Assembly (NCBI GenBank): GCA_034359265.1
Contig: CP136895.1
Span: 6,822,501-6,886,500, forward strand
Direction of reading: 5' to 3'
DNA: 64,000 nt
DNA from: Canna indica
Lineage: Eukaryota > Streptophyta > Magnoliopsida > Zingiberales > Cannaceae
Below, piece after piece: positions 44,401-52,860 of this stretch. The stretch's first letter is position 1. Every line of letters starts with the position of its first letter. The position numbers and the translations under genes are program-made. The notes beneath the pieces are model-generated. The model did not search any database. It saw only the letters and a program-made list of their open reading frames with translations, and was not told where the DNA came from.

Positions 44401-45936
44401 TTATCTCCATGCCCAAAAACACAAACATACCTTGCAGAAAAAACCATTCAAAGCCTCTGCCTTTAAATTTCCACCACTAATAAACATCACCATTTCATCC
44501 CCTCGTCTCCATCCTTAAGAACCTCAACATCTCTAGATTCATGTCCTATAACTAACCAAAATTTTTAAAGCTTCCTTAAAAACAACAAAATTATGAAAAA
44601 TTATGTATCTTAAACTTTCTTCAGATAGCTATATCTTTATGGACATTTGAGCCCAACTAAAGCATTCTCCACACTTGCCTCTCTGGATTTTTTTTAAAAT
44701 TCTTGTTACTTCTAAAAATAAGATATTTATAGTTCCATTGTGGTCAAATGTATAGACATTACACTCCCAACCATATATTGGAGATGTGGAGAAGATGAAA
44801 AATACGAAAGACCTAGGACAAAGCAAAGGCAGTTTAAGGCTTAAGAAAAGAACTAAGTTGATTTAGGATAGGTTTTTTCTAGATAATAACATTATTATGG
44901 TTTTCTTTTTGGGACATTATAGCTGCCCGTATCTTTTAAGGCATCTTTTAAGAATCTCAATCCACTAGACCTTAAAACTAAAGAATTTCAAATCATTAAC
45001 TCAAATATAGCCAAGATATTTGGGGTTAATCAGAATTATCCTATGTTAAAAATAGGTCAAAGACTGCAAAAACAGAAAACAAATGCTTAACAGTATATTA
45101 GGTTCAACAATAGGTTAACAGTTCAAAGTACAACGTATCACCTTTTAATGATGATTAACCACTGAACACCAAAGGTGAGAAGAATTCAACATACTATAAC
45201 GATATCCAAAGATCAACAAGAAACAATCAGTATAAAAAATGAGAAACGAAATGGAAATAACAAATTGCAGCTCACTTTGTGCTTCATCTCTTTCTTCATT
45301 CGATCCAACATCAATGGAATGGAAGCTCCTCTAATCAAAAGAGTAGTCAAGGCGATAGAAGCCCACCTGAGACCAAGAAGAATCAGACGACTTCGTAACC
45401 CCTTGCTAATGTCAGATAAATTAATGGCTATAGTTAAGGTCGAAGGCGGGTGAAAGACCTAACCAGTTCAGACCGCTAAAACTGTGGACTGCATCAACCA
45501 AATGCTGCAGAGCCGCCAGGGAGAGGGACGAGCCAGCCGCTGCAGCAGCCACCTCTCCAGGAAAAGGAACCGGGACCGCCGCAGCTGTGGTAGCAGCGCC
45601 AGTTTCCACGCAGCCGTCCGACAAGACCTGCGTGGCATTGCTGAATTCGTCGAACTCATTCGATCCCCGGGCGTTCGAGGAGTAGCTCCGGAGGAGGCAG
45701 GAATTGAGGGCCAGTGGGAGGGAGAGGCCCAGGCTTTTCCAGCCGACAAAGCCGGAGACTGAAGGGGAAAATGCGGAAACATGGAGGAGGCGCGTTGTGA
45801 TCGGCGGCATATGCAGGGGATTGGGGGGCTCGGTGGATTGCCGATCGTCGCGGAGGATGTGGGAGAAGGGGCGGAGGCGGCGAGTGAGGTGGTTAAAGTT
45901 GGAATTGAGGCTTCTCCGACAGCAAGAAGCCATCAC
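23492..45936 (-). CDS. OXA1L: OXA1/YidC-family mitochondrial inner-membrane insertase, OXA1-like
   Basis: OXA1 proteins insert mitochondrially made and imported proteins into the inner membrane. Nine exons (minus strand) join in frame with GT-AG sites: 45936-45464, 45366-45276, 44105-44064, 43849-43791, 32485-32410, 32277-32149, 27372-27268, 23917-23863, 23688-23492, giving about 408 residues against about 430 for plant OXA1. The N-terminus is Arg/Ser-rich without early acids, as in a mitochondrial presequence. Signatures: ALQHLVDAVHSFSGLNWWAS, VPSF and WFTDLTTPD, QEGMEG, YWITSNIFS. Hydrophobic segments fall where OXA1 has its membrane helices. The loop after the first helix (exons 3-4) is unlike canonical OXA1, which suggests the divergent OXA1L branch. 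A second Met lies at 45933. Introns 4, 6 and 7 (11.3, 4.8 and 3.3 kb) carry most of the transposons. The last exon has a duplicated acceptor. Confidence 0.9.
23622..23818 (-). repeat. Direct duplication of the last OXA1-like splice acceptor
   Basis: The block GGGGGTTGGTTGAGG to ATATCGTA occurs twice, at about 23626-23713 and 23716-23818; the second copy carries about 18 extra bases (near 23731-23750). Each copy contains the polypyrimidine/TTTTACAG acceptor (minus strand). The proximal copy (exon top at 23688) gives the family-like C-terminus. The distal copy (exon top at 23792) would be met first by the splicing machinery and reads into a stop after about 16 codons. Confidence 0.85.
24741..24972. 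mobile_element. Tourist-like MITE, ~232 bp
   Basis: The ends GTTTGTTTGCTTCA and TGAAGCAAACAAGTCC are inverted repeats, flanked by TTA on the left and TAA on the right. The interior has inverted TAGGATAGGAT and ATCCTATCC words and is otherwise AT-rich. It lies in intron 7 of the OXA1-like gene. The PIF/Harbinger relation is inferred from ends and size. Confidence 0.7.
25395..25874 (+). mobile_element. GC-rich non-autonomous hAT element, 480 bp
   Basis: The ends TAAAGGTGACAATGGG and (inverted) TAGAGGTGCCAATGGG are terminal inverted repeats. The flanks ATTTGAAG (25387-25394) and ATTTGAAA (25875-25882) are an 8-bp duplication with one mismatch. The interior is GC-rich with GGCACGRC and GCCCAA words and stands out from the AT-rich intron. 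No transposase. It lies in intron 7 of the OXA1-like gene. Confidence 0.8.
26351..27136. mobile_element. Tourist/PIF-like element, ~786 bp
   Basis: The left end is GGCCTCGTTTGATTGACA; the inverted right end is GGTATCGTTTGATTGACA. Both are flanked by TAT, a 3-bp duplication. Subterminal AACTTTC/GGAAGTTG words recur. The interior is AT-rich and non-coding, with two GC-rich palindromes near 26956 and 27008. It ends about 130 bp short of OXA1-like exon 7 (27372-27268). Confidence 0.75.
28116..29290. repeat. Unclassified repeat with a 275-bp tandem duplication
   Basis: The part near 28220-28265 has ACGTGGTTCGGCCCG and CTACTCCACG words, known from several plant LTR-retrotransposon families. A unit starting CTCGTCGCATGAAGATTT is present twice in tandem (about 28618-28892 and 28893-29160) with a few differences, including GC-rich expansions (GGCTCGGCTC). 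The open frames inside are short and differ between copies. Probably a solo-LTR-like or non-autonomous retroelement; the edges are not certain. It lies in intron 6 of the OXA1-like gene. Confidence 0.5.
29295..29610 (+). mobile_element. TRIM (miniature LTR retrotransposon), 316 bp
   Basis: Two 84-bp direct repeats (29295-29378 and 29527-29610) start TGTTAAGAATATAAATGC and end TTAACA. The 5' repeat is followed by TGATATTAGAGC, close to the initiator-tRNA-Met primer site. The 3' repeat is preceded by a purine run (GTATGGGGGAA) like a polypurine tract. The flanks CTTCC and CTTCT are a 4/5 match. There is no coding region, as expected for TRIMs. A related solo LTR is at 7444-7529. Confidence 0.85.
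30127..30254 (-). mobile_element. tRNA-derived SINE, 128 bp
   Basis: It is flanked by a perfect 16-bp target duplication (30111-30126 and 30255-30270; GGTTAACCAAGCTATT on the plus strand). On the minus strand it starts AGTGGCAACTTG, has a B-box-like GGGTTCGACCCC, and ends in an A-rich tail (AAGAAAAAAGAAG type), as plant SINEs do. It lies in intron 6 of the OXA1-like gene, next to a LINE fragment. The start of the A-box is weak, so the head may be 5'-truncated. Confidence 0.8.
30357..30765 (+). pseudogene. LINE reverse transcriptase fragment
   Basis: The translation contains three blocks typical of plant non-LTR reverse transcriptases in the right order: IKLMSHTMKLWEKVIE (about 30386-30435), DLEKAYDRVPEKVLW (about 30560-30604, around catalytic motif A) and CLHQGSP (about 30726-30750). 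Stops and frame changes separate them. No YADD-like motif or ends are present. It is a short internal scrap in intron 6 of the OXA1-like gene. Confidence 0.7.
30985..32148. other. Intron 6 sequence without a recognised gene
   Basis: Moderate-GC sequence at 31170-31640 has overlapping open frames on both strands but no motif I recognise, no start context and no spliced partners. It may be a captured or decayed coding fragment. The rest is AT-rich intron. Confidence 0.35.
33141..33745 (+). mobile_element. Non-autonomous hAT element, 605 bp
   Basis: It is bounded by a perfect 8-bp duplication ATTTGCTT (33133-33140 and 33746-33753). The ends CAAGGTTGTCAAAA and (inverted) CAGGGTTGTCAAAA are CAGGG-type hAT termini. 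The subterminal parts are dense in AAGGCGC and GGCGCCTAGGCGCC words. No transposase. It lies in intron 4 of the OXA1-like gene, about 760 bp left of the copia element. Confidence 0.9.
34514..34717 (+). repeat. copia 5' LTR
   Basis: It starts TGTTAGAATATATTC and ends TCTTTCTGCA. It contains a TATA-like TTGTATAAATAGGAGG about 70 bp from its end, the likely promoter core. It is about 90% identical to the 3' LTR where aligned, apart from a 30-bp expansion found only in the 3' copy. Confidence 0.93.
34718..34735 (+). other. copia primer-binding site
   Basis: TGGTATCAGAGC directly follows the 5' LTR. This is the standard complement to the 3' end of initiator tRNA-Met used by plant copia elements to prime reverse transcription. 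Confidence 0.9.
35002..35954 (+). pseudogene. copia gag and protease, frameshifted and split by hAT
   Basis: Gag coats the element RNA and protease matures the polyprotein. Gag starts at 35002 (MTEFGVENKS; LNGSNYFDWSKTV is the usual copia gag N-terminus). It breaks at about 35180, where the frame changes, and continues to a CCHC zinc knuckle CYYCHESGHTKYTC (about 35570-35611). The protease motif WVIDSGAIDHMTG (about 35810-35848) keeps the catalytic Asp. The frame is then cut by the hAT insertion at 35963. A deletion in the gag middle is likely, since it is shorter than usual. Confidence 0.85.
36145..36206 (-). other. tRNA-like segment inside hAT 5' region
   Basis: On the minus strand this 62-bp stretch has an A-box-like TGGCCCAGCGGTGG, a B-box GGGTTCGAATCCC and then a long T run, the layout of a pol III promoter and terminator. 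The part between the boxes pairs with itself (GGTGGAACC with GGTCCACC) but does not make a normal anticodon arm, and the acceptor stem is missing. It is more likely a tRNA-derived or SINE-head remnant than a working tRNA. Confidence 0.5.
36500..36790. repeat. Palindromic AGAACAGCTTAAGCTGTTCT repeat array
   Basis: About nine copies of GAACAGC paired with GCTGTTC lie within 290 bp, alternating with TTGAATCAAGAA and TTTGATTCCA spacers. Each unit is itself a short palindrome, so the region can form several hairpins. It lies between the hAT left end and its transposase start codon, so it may be part of the 5' leader or the subterminal binding region. Confidence 0.85.
36922..39525 (+). pseudogene. 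hAT transposase (BED finger, dimerisation domain), broken
   Basis: The product would excise and reinsert hAT elements. The N-terminal BED-type finger is visible in IACSLCGN and TRLKQHLAGG with the following Cys (about residues 40-75). The central part has the DGWTDRRGR block, VITDNGANY and FWTPCAAHCLDL, all hAT catalytic-core landmarks. The C-terminal dimerisation domain spans two introns (38742-38825 and 38946-39033, approximate) and includes CERNWSTFE then IHTKKRNRL, with an acidic tail ending at 39525. Two lesions disable it: an in-frame TAG at 37384-37386 and an apparent one-base loss in a T run near 37785, after which the frame shifts to the block starting at 37830. Otherwise it looks young. 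Confidence 0.9.
39907..41378 (+). pseudogene. copia integrase region, frameshifted
   Basis: Integrase inserts the cDNA copy. The frame continues the protease region on the far side of the hAT (LLSVSKLTRAL). It reaches the GHPSLSSLKKLYP zinc-binding block (the usual HxxxH is altered to a single clear His) and HSDVW with the first catalytic Asp. One base is lost near 40345, and the frame shifts to a block with RSDNAKEY (second Asp) and QNGVAERKNR (Glu). The frame ends at 41037, and the linker to reverse transcriptase sits in another frame to the TAG at 41376-41378. Confidence 0.85.
41388..42890 (+). pseudogene. copia reverse transcriptase and RNase H, one internal stop
   Basis: The reverse transcriptase block is open for 367 codons and keeps KWVFAIKTN, FSPVAKLSSVR, QLDIKNVFLHGDL and the catalytic YVDDIVITG. 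RNase H follows and begins with the conserved FSDAD-like motif (altered to FSDADRAG). It is interrupted by a TGA at 42489-42491, after which SSAKSEYRAMAQ, LWCDNRAAIHIA and HIEIDCHFVRD continue to about 42880. The polypurine tract and 3' LTR follow at once. Confidence 0.9.
42878..43111 (+). repeat. copia 3' LTR
   Basis: It starts TGTTATAATATATTC after the purine tract GGGGGAG and ends TCTTTCTACA next to the duplication CTATT. At 234 bp it is 30 bp longer than the 5' LTR because of two extra copies of a 15-bp AAGGTTTCCTAAATT unit. The TATA-like TTGTATAAATAGGAGG is conserved. Confidence 0.93.
43117..45275 (-). other. OXA1-like introns 2-4 flanking sequence
   Basis: Apart from the two short exons at 43791-43849 and 44064-44105 this is AT-rich intron sequence. 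Short C/T-rich stretches occur at 44270-44520. No transposon ends or additional gene recognised. Confidence 0.5.
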
Positions 45937-46010
45937 GATCGGGGTTTAGGGTTGTAAGCATCACCGGTCAACGAATTTTCTCCATGGTTTGGTTGCATAG
46001 AGCATATCGG
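45937..46010 (-). promoter_or_regulatory. Short 5' space between OXA1-like start and Pack-type element
   Basis: Only about 75 bp separates the OXA1-like start codon from the left terminal repeat of the neighbouring element. The transcription start must lie here or inside the terminal repeat. No TATA box is obvious in the 75 bp. Confidence 0.4.
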
Positions 46011-46660
46011 ATTAATTATTTGTTTGGTCCCTAAAATATTTTTTTTTATTTGATCTTTTATTTTTGGGTTAACTGACTTATTTAGTTCAAATTAAGATTT
46101 TTTTTACAAATTTAATATATTTTTTAATTCGTATCAATTATATTCCAATTAACGAATTGATTTTAATTTTAATTCAACGTCAGATACCCGTTAATGTCAC
46201 TATCTGACGTGGCATCTAACTCAATATATTAAAAAAAATTATTAATCATTTTGCCATGTAAATATTTAATTATCTATTTTTTAAATTTTAAAAAAAATTG
46301 TAACTTATCCTTCATTGCCGCGTCCTCTATTAAAATATTATTTTTTAAAACATCCTAACCAAATCTTACCCTAATCCCTAATCTAACCAGGTCTCCGCCG
46401 GCCCCTTGGCCCTCCGCATGCCGACCCCTGGTACTCCTCCGGCGTCCTCCTGCAGACCGGCGGTTTTCGCTCCGACGTACCATCGGTCGTCTGCTAGCGC
46501 CGCCGCCGACGGGACCCATACGCAGCGGTCATCGGAGCAGGGGGGAGAAATAGTTGATCTTGCGAGAGCTGGAGCGGAAATGAAGAGCCTCATCTAAGAG
46601 GGAGTGCTCCATCTGATGCGTTGAGGTGGGAGAGGAAGGATAATTAGGATCTGATCTCCG

Positions 46661-47020
46661 ATGGCGGAGGCGACCGGGACGAAGACGAACGAACAGGATG
46701 AGAAGGGGAAGAAGGGTGGCGGAAAAGGCAGAAGGCTCCTCCTTGATCGTTTCGAGGTAGGGAAGCTCCTCGGCGTCGGCACCTTTGCCAAGGTCTACGT
46801 CGCCCGCAACGTTCAAAACCTGGTGTTGGTGTCCACGCCGGAGCTCGCCCGCGAGGTCCTCCACGTGCAGGGCGTCGAGTTCGGCTTGCCCACCCGCAAC
46901 GTGGTGCTCGACATCTTCACCAACAAGGGCCAGGGCATGGTGTTCACCGTCTACGGCGACCACTGGCGCAAGATGCGATGGATCATGACAGTGCCCTTCT
47001 TCACTAACAAGGTGGTGTAG
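46661..47020 (+). CDS. Chimeric ORF: CIPK kinase N-terminus fused to C4H (CYP73A) fragment
   Basis: The frame opens with MAEATGTK and a Lys/Gly-rich stretch, then [20 protein letters not shown] and YVARNVQ, which is the ATP-binding glycine loop of CBL-interacting protein kinases. At about 46814 the sequence changes without a break to P450 sequence: [28 protein letters not shown] and [20 protein letters not shown], characteristic of cinnamate 4-hydroxylase. It stops at TAG 47018-47020. The 119-residue product lacks any kinase catalytic site and the P450 haem site, so neither activity is possible. Whether it is expressed is unknown. Confidence 0.7.
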   Translation: MAEATGTKTNEQDEKGKKGGGKGRRLLLDRFEVGKLLGVGTFAKVYVARNVQNLVLVSTPELAREVLHVQGVEFGLPTRNVVLDIFTNKGQGMVFTVYGDHWRKMRWIMTVPFFTNKVV

Positions 47021-48054
47021 CAGAACCAAGAGGGGTGGGAGGAGGAGGCGCGGCTGGTGGTGGAGGAGCTGAAGAGGAACCCCAAGGTGGCCACCGAGGG
47101 GGTGATCATCCGGCAGCGACTGCAGCTCATGATGTACAGCAACATGTACCGCATCATGTTTGACAAAAGGTTCGACAGCGTGGATGACCCGCTCTTCAAC
47201 AAGCTGAAGGCCATCAACTTTGAGCGCAGCCGGCTGTCATAGAGCTTCGAATACAACTACAGCGAATTCATCCCTGTCTTGAGGCCATTCTTGAGGAAGT
47301 ACCTTAACAAGTGCAAGGAGGTCAAGTACCGCAGGCTGTACACCTCTTCCACAAGCACTTTGTTGCCGAGAGGAAGTCAGTAATTTGCTGAGTCAAATAG
47401 TTTCTTCTTCTTCTTCTTAGATTTAAGAATTGGCAAGATAATTTATTTTTAATTTAATGGTGAACAACAGGAAGATGATAGAGGAGAAGGGATCAAAAAT
47501 GGAGCAAGTACGACATAAAAAATGGAAGATGATGGTAATTTTCCACTTCATATTTCATTATTTCCCTCGATTGAGTTGATTGAGCCGGTTGGTTTAATCA
47601 GAACCTCCGAACCGGTAACCCGGATTCAAGACCTTCTCCTTTGATAATAAACACACGCATGCAACTTTGGAGACGACGCTATGGTCGATCGAGTGGGGCA
47701 TCGTGGAGCTGGTGAACAACCCGACCATCCAACGCAAGCTTCGGGCGGAGCTGGACGCCGTCCTTGTCCGCGACCAGCTGGCGGAGCCAGACATCCAAAG
47801 GCTCCCCTACCTGAACGCCGTCGTGAAGGAGACCCTCCGCTACCTCATGGTGATCCCCCTCCTCGTCCCCCACATGAACATCCACGACGCCAAGCTCGCC
47901 GGCTTCGACATCCCCGCTGAGAGCAAGATTGTCTTGAATGCTTGGTGGTTGGCCAACAACCCCGCTGACAGGAAGAACCTCGAGGAGTTCCGCCCGGAGC
48001 GATTCCTCGAGGAGGAGGTCAAGGTGGAGGCCAACGGCAACGACTTCCGCTTCC
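46808..48054 (+). pseudogene. Cinnamate 4-hydroxylase (CYP73A) fragment, captured and broken
   Basis: C4H is the ER-bound P450 that hydroxylates cinnamate in the phenylpropanoid pathway. Regions in order: helix B-C (46815-47017, WRKMR), then after the TAG at 47018 [15 protein letters not shown] and [20 protein letters not shown] with a second TAG at 47240, a degraded section 47345-47650, and a well-kept C-terminal part (47660-48050) with [15 protein letters not shown], the K-helix [32 protein letters not shown] and [19 protein letters not shown]. The haem-binding Cys loop is absent because the sequence runs into the right terminal repeat there. It cannot be a working enzyme. Confidence 0.88.
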
Positions 48055-48923
48055 CCCTTCGACGTCGGAGTGGAAACCGTCGATCTGCGGGAGGACGTCG
48101 TCGCTGACGAAGGTGCCAGAGGAGCACCAGGGGTCGGCGTGCGGAGGGCCGAGGGGCCAAGGGAGACTTGGTCGAACATGATGACGATGTTGAGGCACGT
48201 GAGCGCCATTGAGTATAACAGCGACATTTTACTTGGGTATTAGATTAGGGATTAGGGCAGGATTTGATTAGATTTTTAAAAAAATAATATTTTTAATAGA
48301 TGACACGGCAATGGAGGATAAGTTAAAAATAGTTTTTTTATTTTAAAAAATAGATAACTAAATGCTCATGTGTCAAAATGATTAATAAAAAACTATTTTT
48401 TAATTATATGAGTCAGATGTCACGTTAGCACCTAACGGTGGCATTGACGGGCATCAAATATTGGGCTAGAATTGATATCAATTCGATAGTTCAAGATATA
48501 ATTGATATGAATTAAAGAATATGCTAGATTTGTGAAAATGATCATAGTTTGGGCTAGATACGTCAATTAACCCTTAATTTTTAAAAAAAAAATATTTTTT
48601 CAAAAAATATTTTTGTTTTCGTATATTTTTTTTAATAATCTAAAACATAATTATATATTGTTATGCTTTAGGTGATTTAAATGTATATTTTTATGTTTTA
48701 GATTATTAAAATATATATTTTTTTCATCTAGTCTCTTAAAATATTTTATTTTTTTTGTTTGGTCTCTCTTTAGTCCATGTCAGTATTCTATGTTGGCACT
48801 TAACATTAAAAGTTAACGAAAACGAAAATAATTTTTGAGAGACTAAACGAAAAGTTTTTAAAAATGATGGATCAAACGAAAAAAAATACGATATTTTGAG
48901 GGACCAACAACATAATTAAACCG

Positions 48924-49794
48924 AGTAGATCGAAATAGAAAATATTTTAATAATTTATTTATTTATATAGTAAAAAAAATAATTAAATAAATAGATTATA
49001 AAGAATAGATAAAAAATATTATTTAGGTGAAAGTATTTCTTATTTCGATAAGAGGAATACTATTTTTTATATACTTTTTTTCAATATTACATAAAAATAT
49101 AAAAATTAGATTATTAATTTTAACAATTATATATTTTAAATATATAATTATTATTTTATTATTAAATATTATTGTGATTGTTATTATATAGATCTAATTA
49201 CTTTTATGGAAAAAATAATATTTTATTATTTCAAATTAATGCATATTTTTATTATATTGTTATTAATTATATATATATTTAAAATAAAATTTAGCTATTT
49301 TTCTCTTCAATTTTTTGTCCATTCCTTATGTTAAACAAGTAAATAACAATATTTCTTATCTATTATAGACATCAACCAAATAAAATAATATTATTCATTG
49401 TCTATTTCATTACTTATTTATTCTTATTCATTGTGATATCATTTCATCCCACCAAACACGAGTGAATTTTTTTTATCTTGGCATTTCTATCGGCAACGAA
49501 GGAGGAGCGAGAAATGGAGGGAGAGAGTGTGATCGGACGAGTATTGAGCGAATCCGAGTAAATAAAATCTATTTGACCCACACCTAATCTGAAGTATGAA
49601 CAAGATTTCATTGAACCCAACAAATAAGCTTTTAGTAATATTGGCATTTCTTTTTGGCAACGGTAGTTTCTCTTCATATTCAACGGCATATTCAACGGAT
49701 TTATTTCTTTTAACATCATCTCTCTTTCTAATTTCTTATTTAAATGTGATTCAATTTTTAATTTATTTAAAAATTTACAATAGCATGGCGAGAT
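48924..49794. other. AT-rich spacer
   Basis: Very AT-rich, with long TATTTTA/AATATT stretches. A Harbinger-like ACCAAACACGAG word occurs near 49452. No gene or bounded element identified. Confidence 0.4.
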
Positions 49795-50131
49795 GAGTCG
49801 TGTGCGGCCTCTTGATCCCCCACCCTCGTCAAACTCTCACCCCTCCTCCTCCCCGTCGCTTCGTCCTGTCTCATACTCTGGCGCCATCCCTCGAGGTCCT
49901 GCCTACTAGGGCTAAGCCTGCTCCTGTGGTCCCTCTGACGGCTCGCTGCCCTCCCCTCCCCCCCCCCCCCCCCGCCGCGATCCGCGTCCTCATGTGAATC
50001 GTGCGCCTCTGTCCTGGTCTCAGGTACTTCGAGGGAGCAATCTCTCGCGTGCTCAAGTAAGCATTGACCATACCCTTCGCCAGATTCAATCATCTACTTT
50101 TGAGTTCATCCATTTCTCGTCCGAATAGATT

Positions 50132-51815
50132 TTGTCTTGGTTTGTTCCGTGGGAATCGTGCTTGATAGGGAAATTTTTTGGGCATTCGCCCCCTCTTCCG
50201 ATTGTTAATTCTTGGGCTACTCGTGTTTTCTCTGATAAGGGTTTTGTTTCTGCCTTGGATCTTGAGGATGGGTATTTTATTTTCCAGTTTCGAGAGTCGG
50301 CATCTTCCAATGAGGTCCTCACCGGAGGACCGTACTCTCTCCGAGGCCATGCCCTCAGATTGATCCCCTGGCGGCCTCTTTTTCGACCTTGGTGTGAGGT
50401 GTTTTCGTCCGCGCCGGTTTGGATTCGATTTGTGGGTTTACCACTTGAGATTTGGAATGTTGAATCTATTTCTCTGTTGACTGGTTCTATTGGTAAGCTT
50501 TTATCGATCGATCAACGTTCTTTTGAGTTTATTCATTGTCGATATGTCCCTGTATGTGTGGAGATTGATTTATCGAAGCCCTTGCGACAGGGGCTCTGGA
50601 TTGGAGAGCCTAATCAGGAATTTTTTCGGTCAATTTCTTATAAAAATTTGTCGATGGTTTGTTTTTCGTGTGGCCTGATCGATCATCGTGAGGCCGAGTG
50701 TGAATCGCTTAAACCTGTTTCAATTTATGGGGTTGTGCCGAATTCCACTCCTTTTGGTTTTGCTTCTGTGCCCTTTGAGTGGCTCGACTCCTCATCCGAA
50801 TTTAAATTTATCATCGGTTTTGCCGTCGCAGGCGTGCGGTCCGTGGGTCCTTGTTGGCCGATGCCGCCGCAATCATCGGCGAGATGACCGTTCGCGGTCT
50901 GTCTCTCGGCCTAGTATGGCGCGCGGGCGTGGCCGCACTCACTCACGTGATCTCTCGCCTCTGTCGCTCCCACTGACGACATTAATGATGATTTGGGTTT
51001 TGTGTCGGGTTCGACGCATCGGGTCATTGTTGAGGATTCGGGCTTGATTGCGAATCGCGACGCATTAAGGTCTGGCTCTGCTGCCTCGGTCCCATCACCC
51101 CATCCGTCACGGTGACGGCCTTAATGGCGTGATCTCCTCTGACACACGAGATCCGATCTCTTCCCCTTTAAGCCTCTCGGCTGTGTCTGGATCCAGGCCA
51201 CGTGGCGCAGTCGCATCTATCACCCCTTTTGTCTCATCTGCCCTTTGTGCCATAACCCCCTTCACACGTGTCGACGCTTCGGACCCCAATCTGGGCGCCC
51301 AAATCGTGGTCGTCTACGTCTCCATTCATACCGCCTCCCTCTAACTCTCCTAGTGCCACCTCACCCCAATCTTCGCCTATTCACCTTGCACCACTCCCGC
51401 CCTCGCCTCATTATAACCCTCCCTCCGCCCCCTCATCTTCTCCTTTGCCTCTTGTGGCTTGTTTTATGGATCAGATGGTCTCCGACCTCTCTTTTATTTT
51501 TGCTACTGCTCGTCCAAAGCTTCTCTATGTCCCCCCGATGAAGATGCCTTTGCGGGTGTCGAGGAAGATCAATAAACCTCCTAGAGCTCCGACCTCGATG
51601 TCCCCATATGCTGAGCACGCTCGTTCGAAGAGCCCCCGCGCAGCGGATGCTCTCTTGGTGTCGCCGTCTAATCTTGAGGCTCGCCGAGAGGAGGATCTTA
51701 TGGTGGCCTCTTTTGCCGCTGAGGATCCGCTTTGTGATGATCCTATGGTGACATATTCTGCTCATGCCGAAGGACTAGCTCTTGCCTCTACTGCCTCTGA
51801 GACTGCGTCCCCATG
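50132..51815 (+). pseudogene. LINE ORF1 (DUF4283, CCHC zinc finger)
   Basis: ORF1 proteins bind LINE RNA. The first block, to 50887, contains the DUF4283 landmarks DKGFVSALDLEDGYFIFQF, LIPWRPLF, VWIRFVGLPLEIW and a finger-like MVCFSCGLIDHREAEC. The following Ser/Pro/Arg-rich region (50890-51815) changes frame at least twice; a Pro-rich block from 51268 is open to 51813. The start codon of the original ORF is not obvious; sequence before 50132 is interrupted. Confidence 0.8.
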
Positions 51816-52860
51816 AATGCATGGTTTATGCCGAAACACGTGCGGTGCCTGGTAAGAGATGACATCTGTTTGCAGGTAAAAAAATTTCCTGTCAATCTGA
51901 TTGCCTTGCAAGAGACTCATTTTGATACTAACTTGGTAGCTAAGTTCATTAAGTCGGTTGGTCGCTCCTGGGTCGGAGTTACGCAACCATCGGTTGGGGA
52001 TTCGGGTGGGCTTTTACTTGCCTGGAATTCCTCTGTCCTCTCGGTTCAGGTATTGTCTCTCCAATCTCAATGCATTTTTGCTGTTATTGGTATGAAAAAT
52101 CTTCCGTCGTTTTTGTTTTCGAATGTCTATCCCAGTACGAACCCCGCGGTTCGTAGTATTTTCTGAAATTGCTTCTCTGAGTTTGATTTTTCTTCGTTTC
52201 TCTGATTTATTTGTGGGGATTTTAATGCTATATTATATGGTTCGGATAAGAAAGGGGGTCTCCCCTTTAGAGCCCAAAAATCGATTGTGAATTTTCGGAG
52301 CTTTATTCATGATAATGGTCTGCTTGATTTGGATTTTTTGGAGATTCCTTAACCTGGTGCAATAATAGATCGGGGAATGCGCATATTTTAATTCGTCTTG
52401 ATCGGGCTTTTTGCAACGCTGTTTGGCTCCATTTATATGATTATGCTTTTGTGACGCATTTACCTAGTGAATTTTCTGATCATTGTCCGCATTTAATCCG
52501 CTTTACTCAATCTACTTTTGGCAATCGTCTCTTCAAATATCAAATTTTTGGATTGACTACTCTAATTCTGTTGATGTTGTAAATAATGTTTGGGGTGAAA
52601 TTCCTCAATCCTTACTGCCGCACAATGAATTTAATCTGGATCTAAGATTTACGCGGTTTGCTTTATCTAACTGGAATAAATTTAACCTCTGTAATCTGGA
52701 ATGTAATTTATAATCTACCTTATCTGAGATTACTGAGCTTGAAAAAATTGATGCTGATTGTGGTTTGATTTCTGCCGATGAATTTAATTTACGTGCCCTT
52801 TATAATAAAGCTAGTGTTATCCGTAGACAAATTAATCTAAAATGGTAGAGTCTAAGGCTA
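51813..52860 (+). pseudogene. LINE apurinic-type endonuclease, interrupted
   Basis: The endonuclease nicks the target DNA to prime reverse transcription. LIALQETHFD carries the catalytic Glu (about 51896-51925), ICGDFNAIL the metal and Asn site (about 52209-52235) and EFSDHCPHLI the catalytic His (about 52468-52497). Stops separate these, for example near 52164 and 52350. Confidence 0.8.

Larger units (their letters stand above)
46008..48923. mobile_element. Pack-type element with long TIRs carrying kinase and P450 fragments
   Basis: The left (about 46008-46480) and right (about 48056-48923) ends are inverted copies. Shared landmarks include TTAATTATNTGNTTGGTCCC at the outer edge, CATCTGACTC-like and CCATTGCCGYGTC words, CCCTAATCCCTAATCTA, and the inner GC-rich CCTTGGCCCTCCGCATGCCG block. 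The right arm has about 280 bp not present in the left. Between them lie a CIPK-like kinase start fused to a cytochrome P450 CYP73A. The structure is that of a Pack-MULE or another gene-capturing TIR element. I found no target duplication, so the superfamily is an inference. Confidence 0.7.

Noticed and set aside
45484..45949. Plus-strand open frames opposite OXA1-like exon 1
   Set aside because: They are GC-rich shadows of the presequence exon; the minus strand matches the OXA1 family.
46529..47029. Minus-strand 166-codon open frame across the chimera
   Set aside because: Shadow of the plus-strand kinase/P450 sequence in GC-rich DNA.
47679..48227. Minus-strand 182-codon open frame
   Set aside because: Shadow of the C4H fragment plus right terminal repeat; no protein family match seen.
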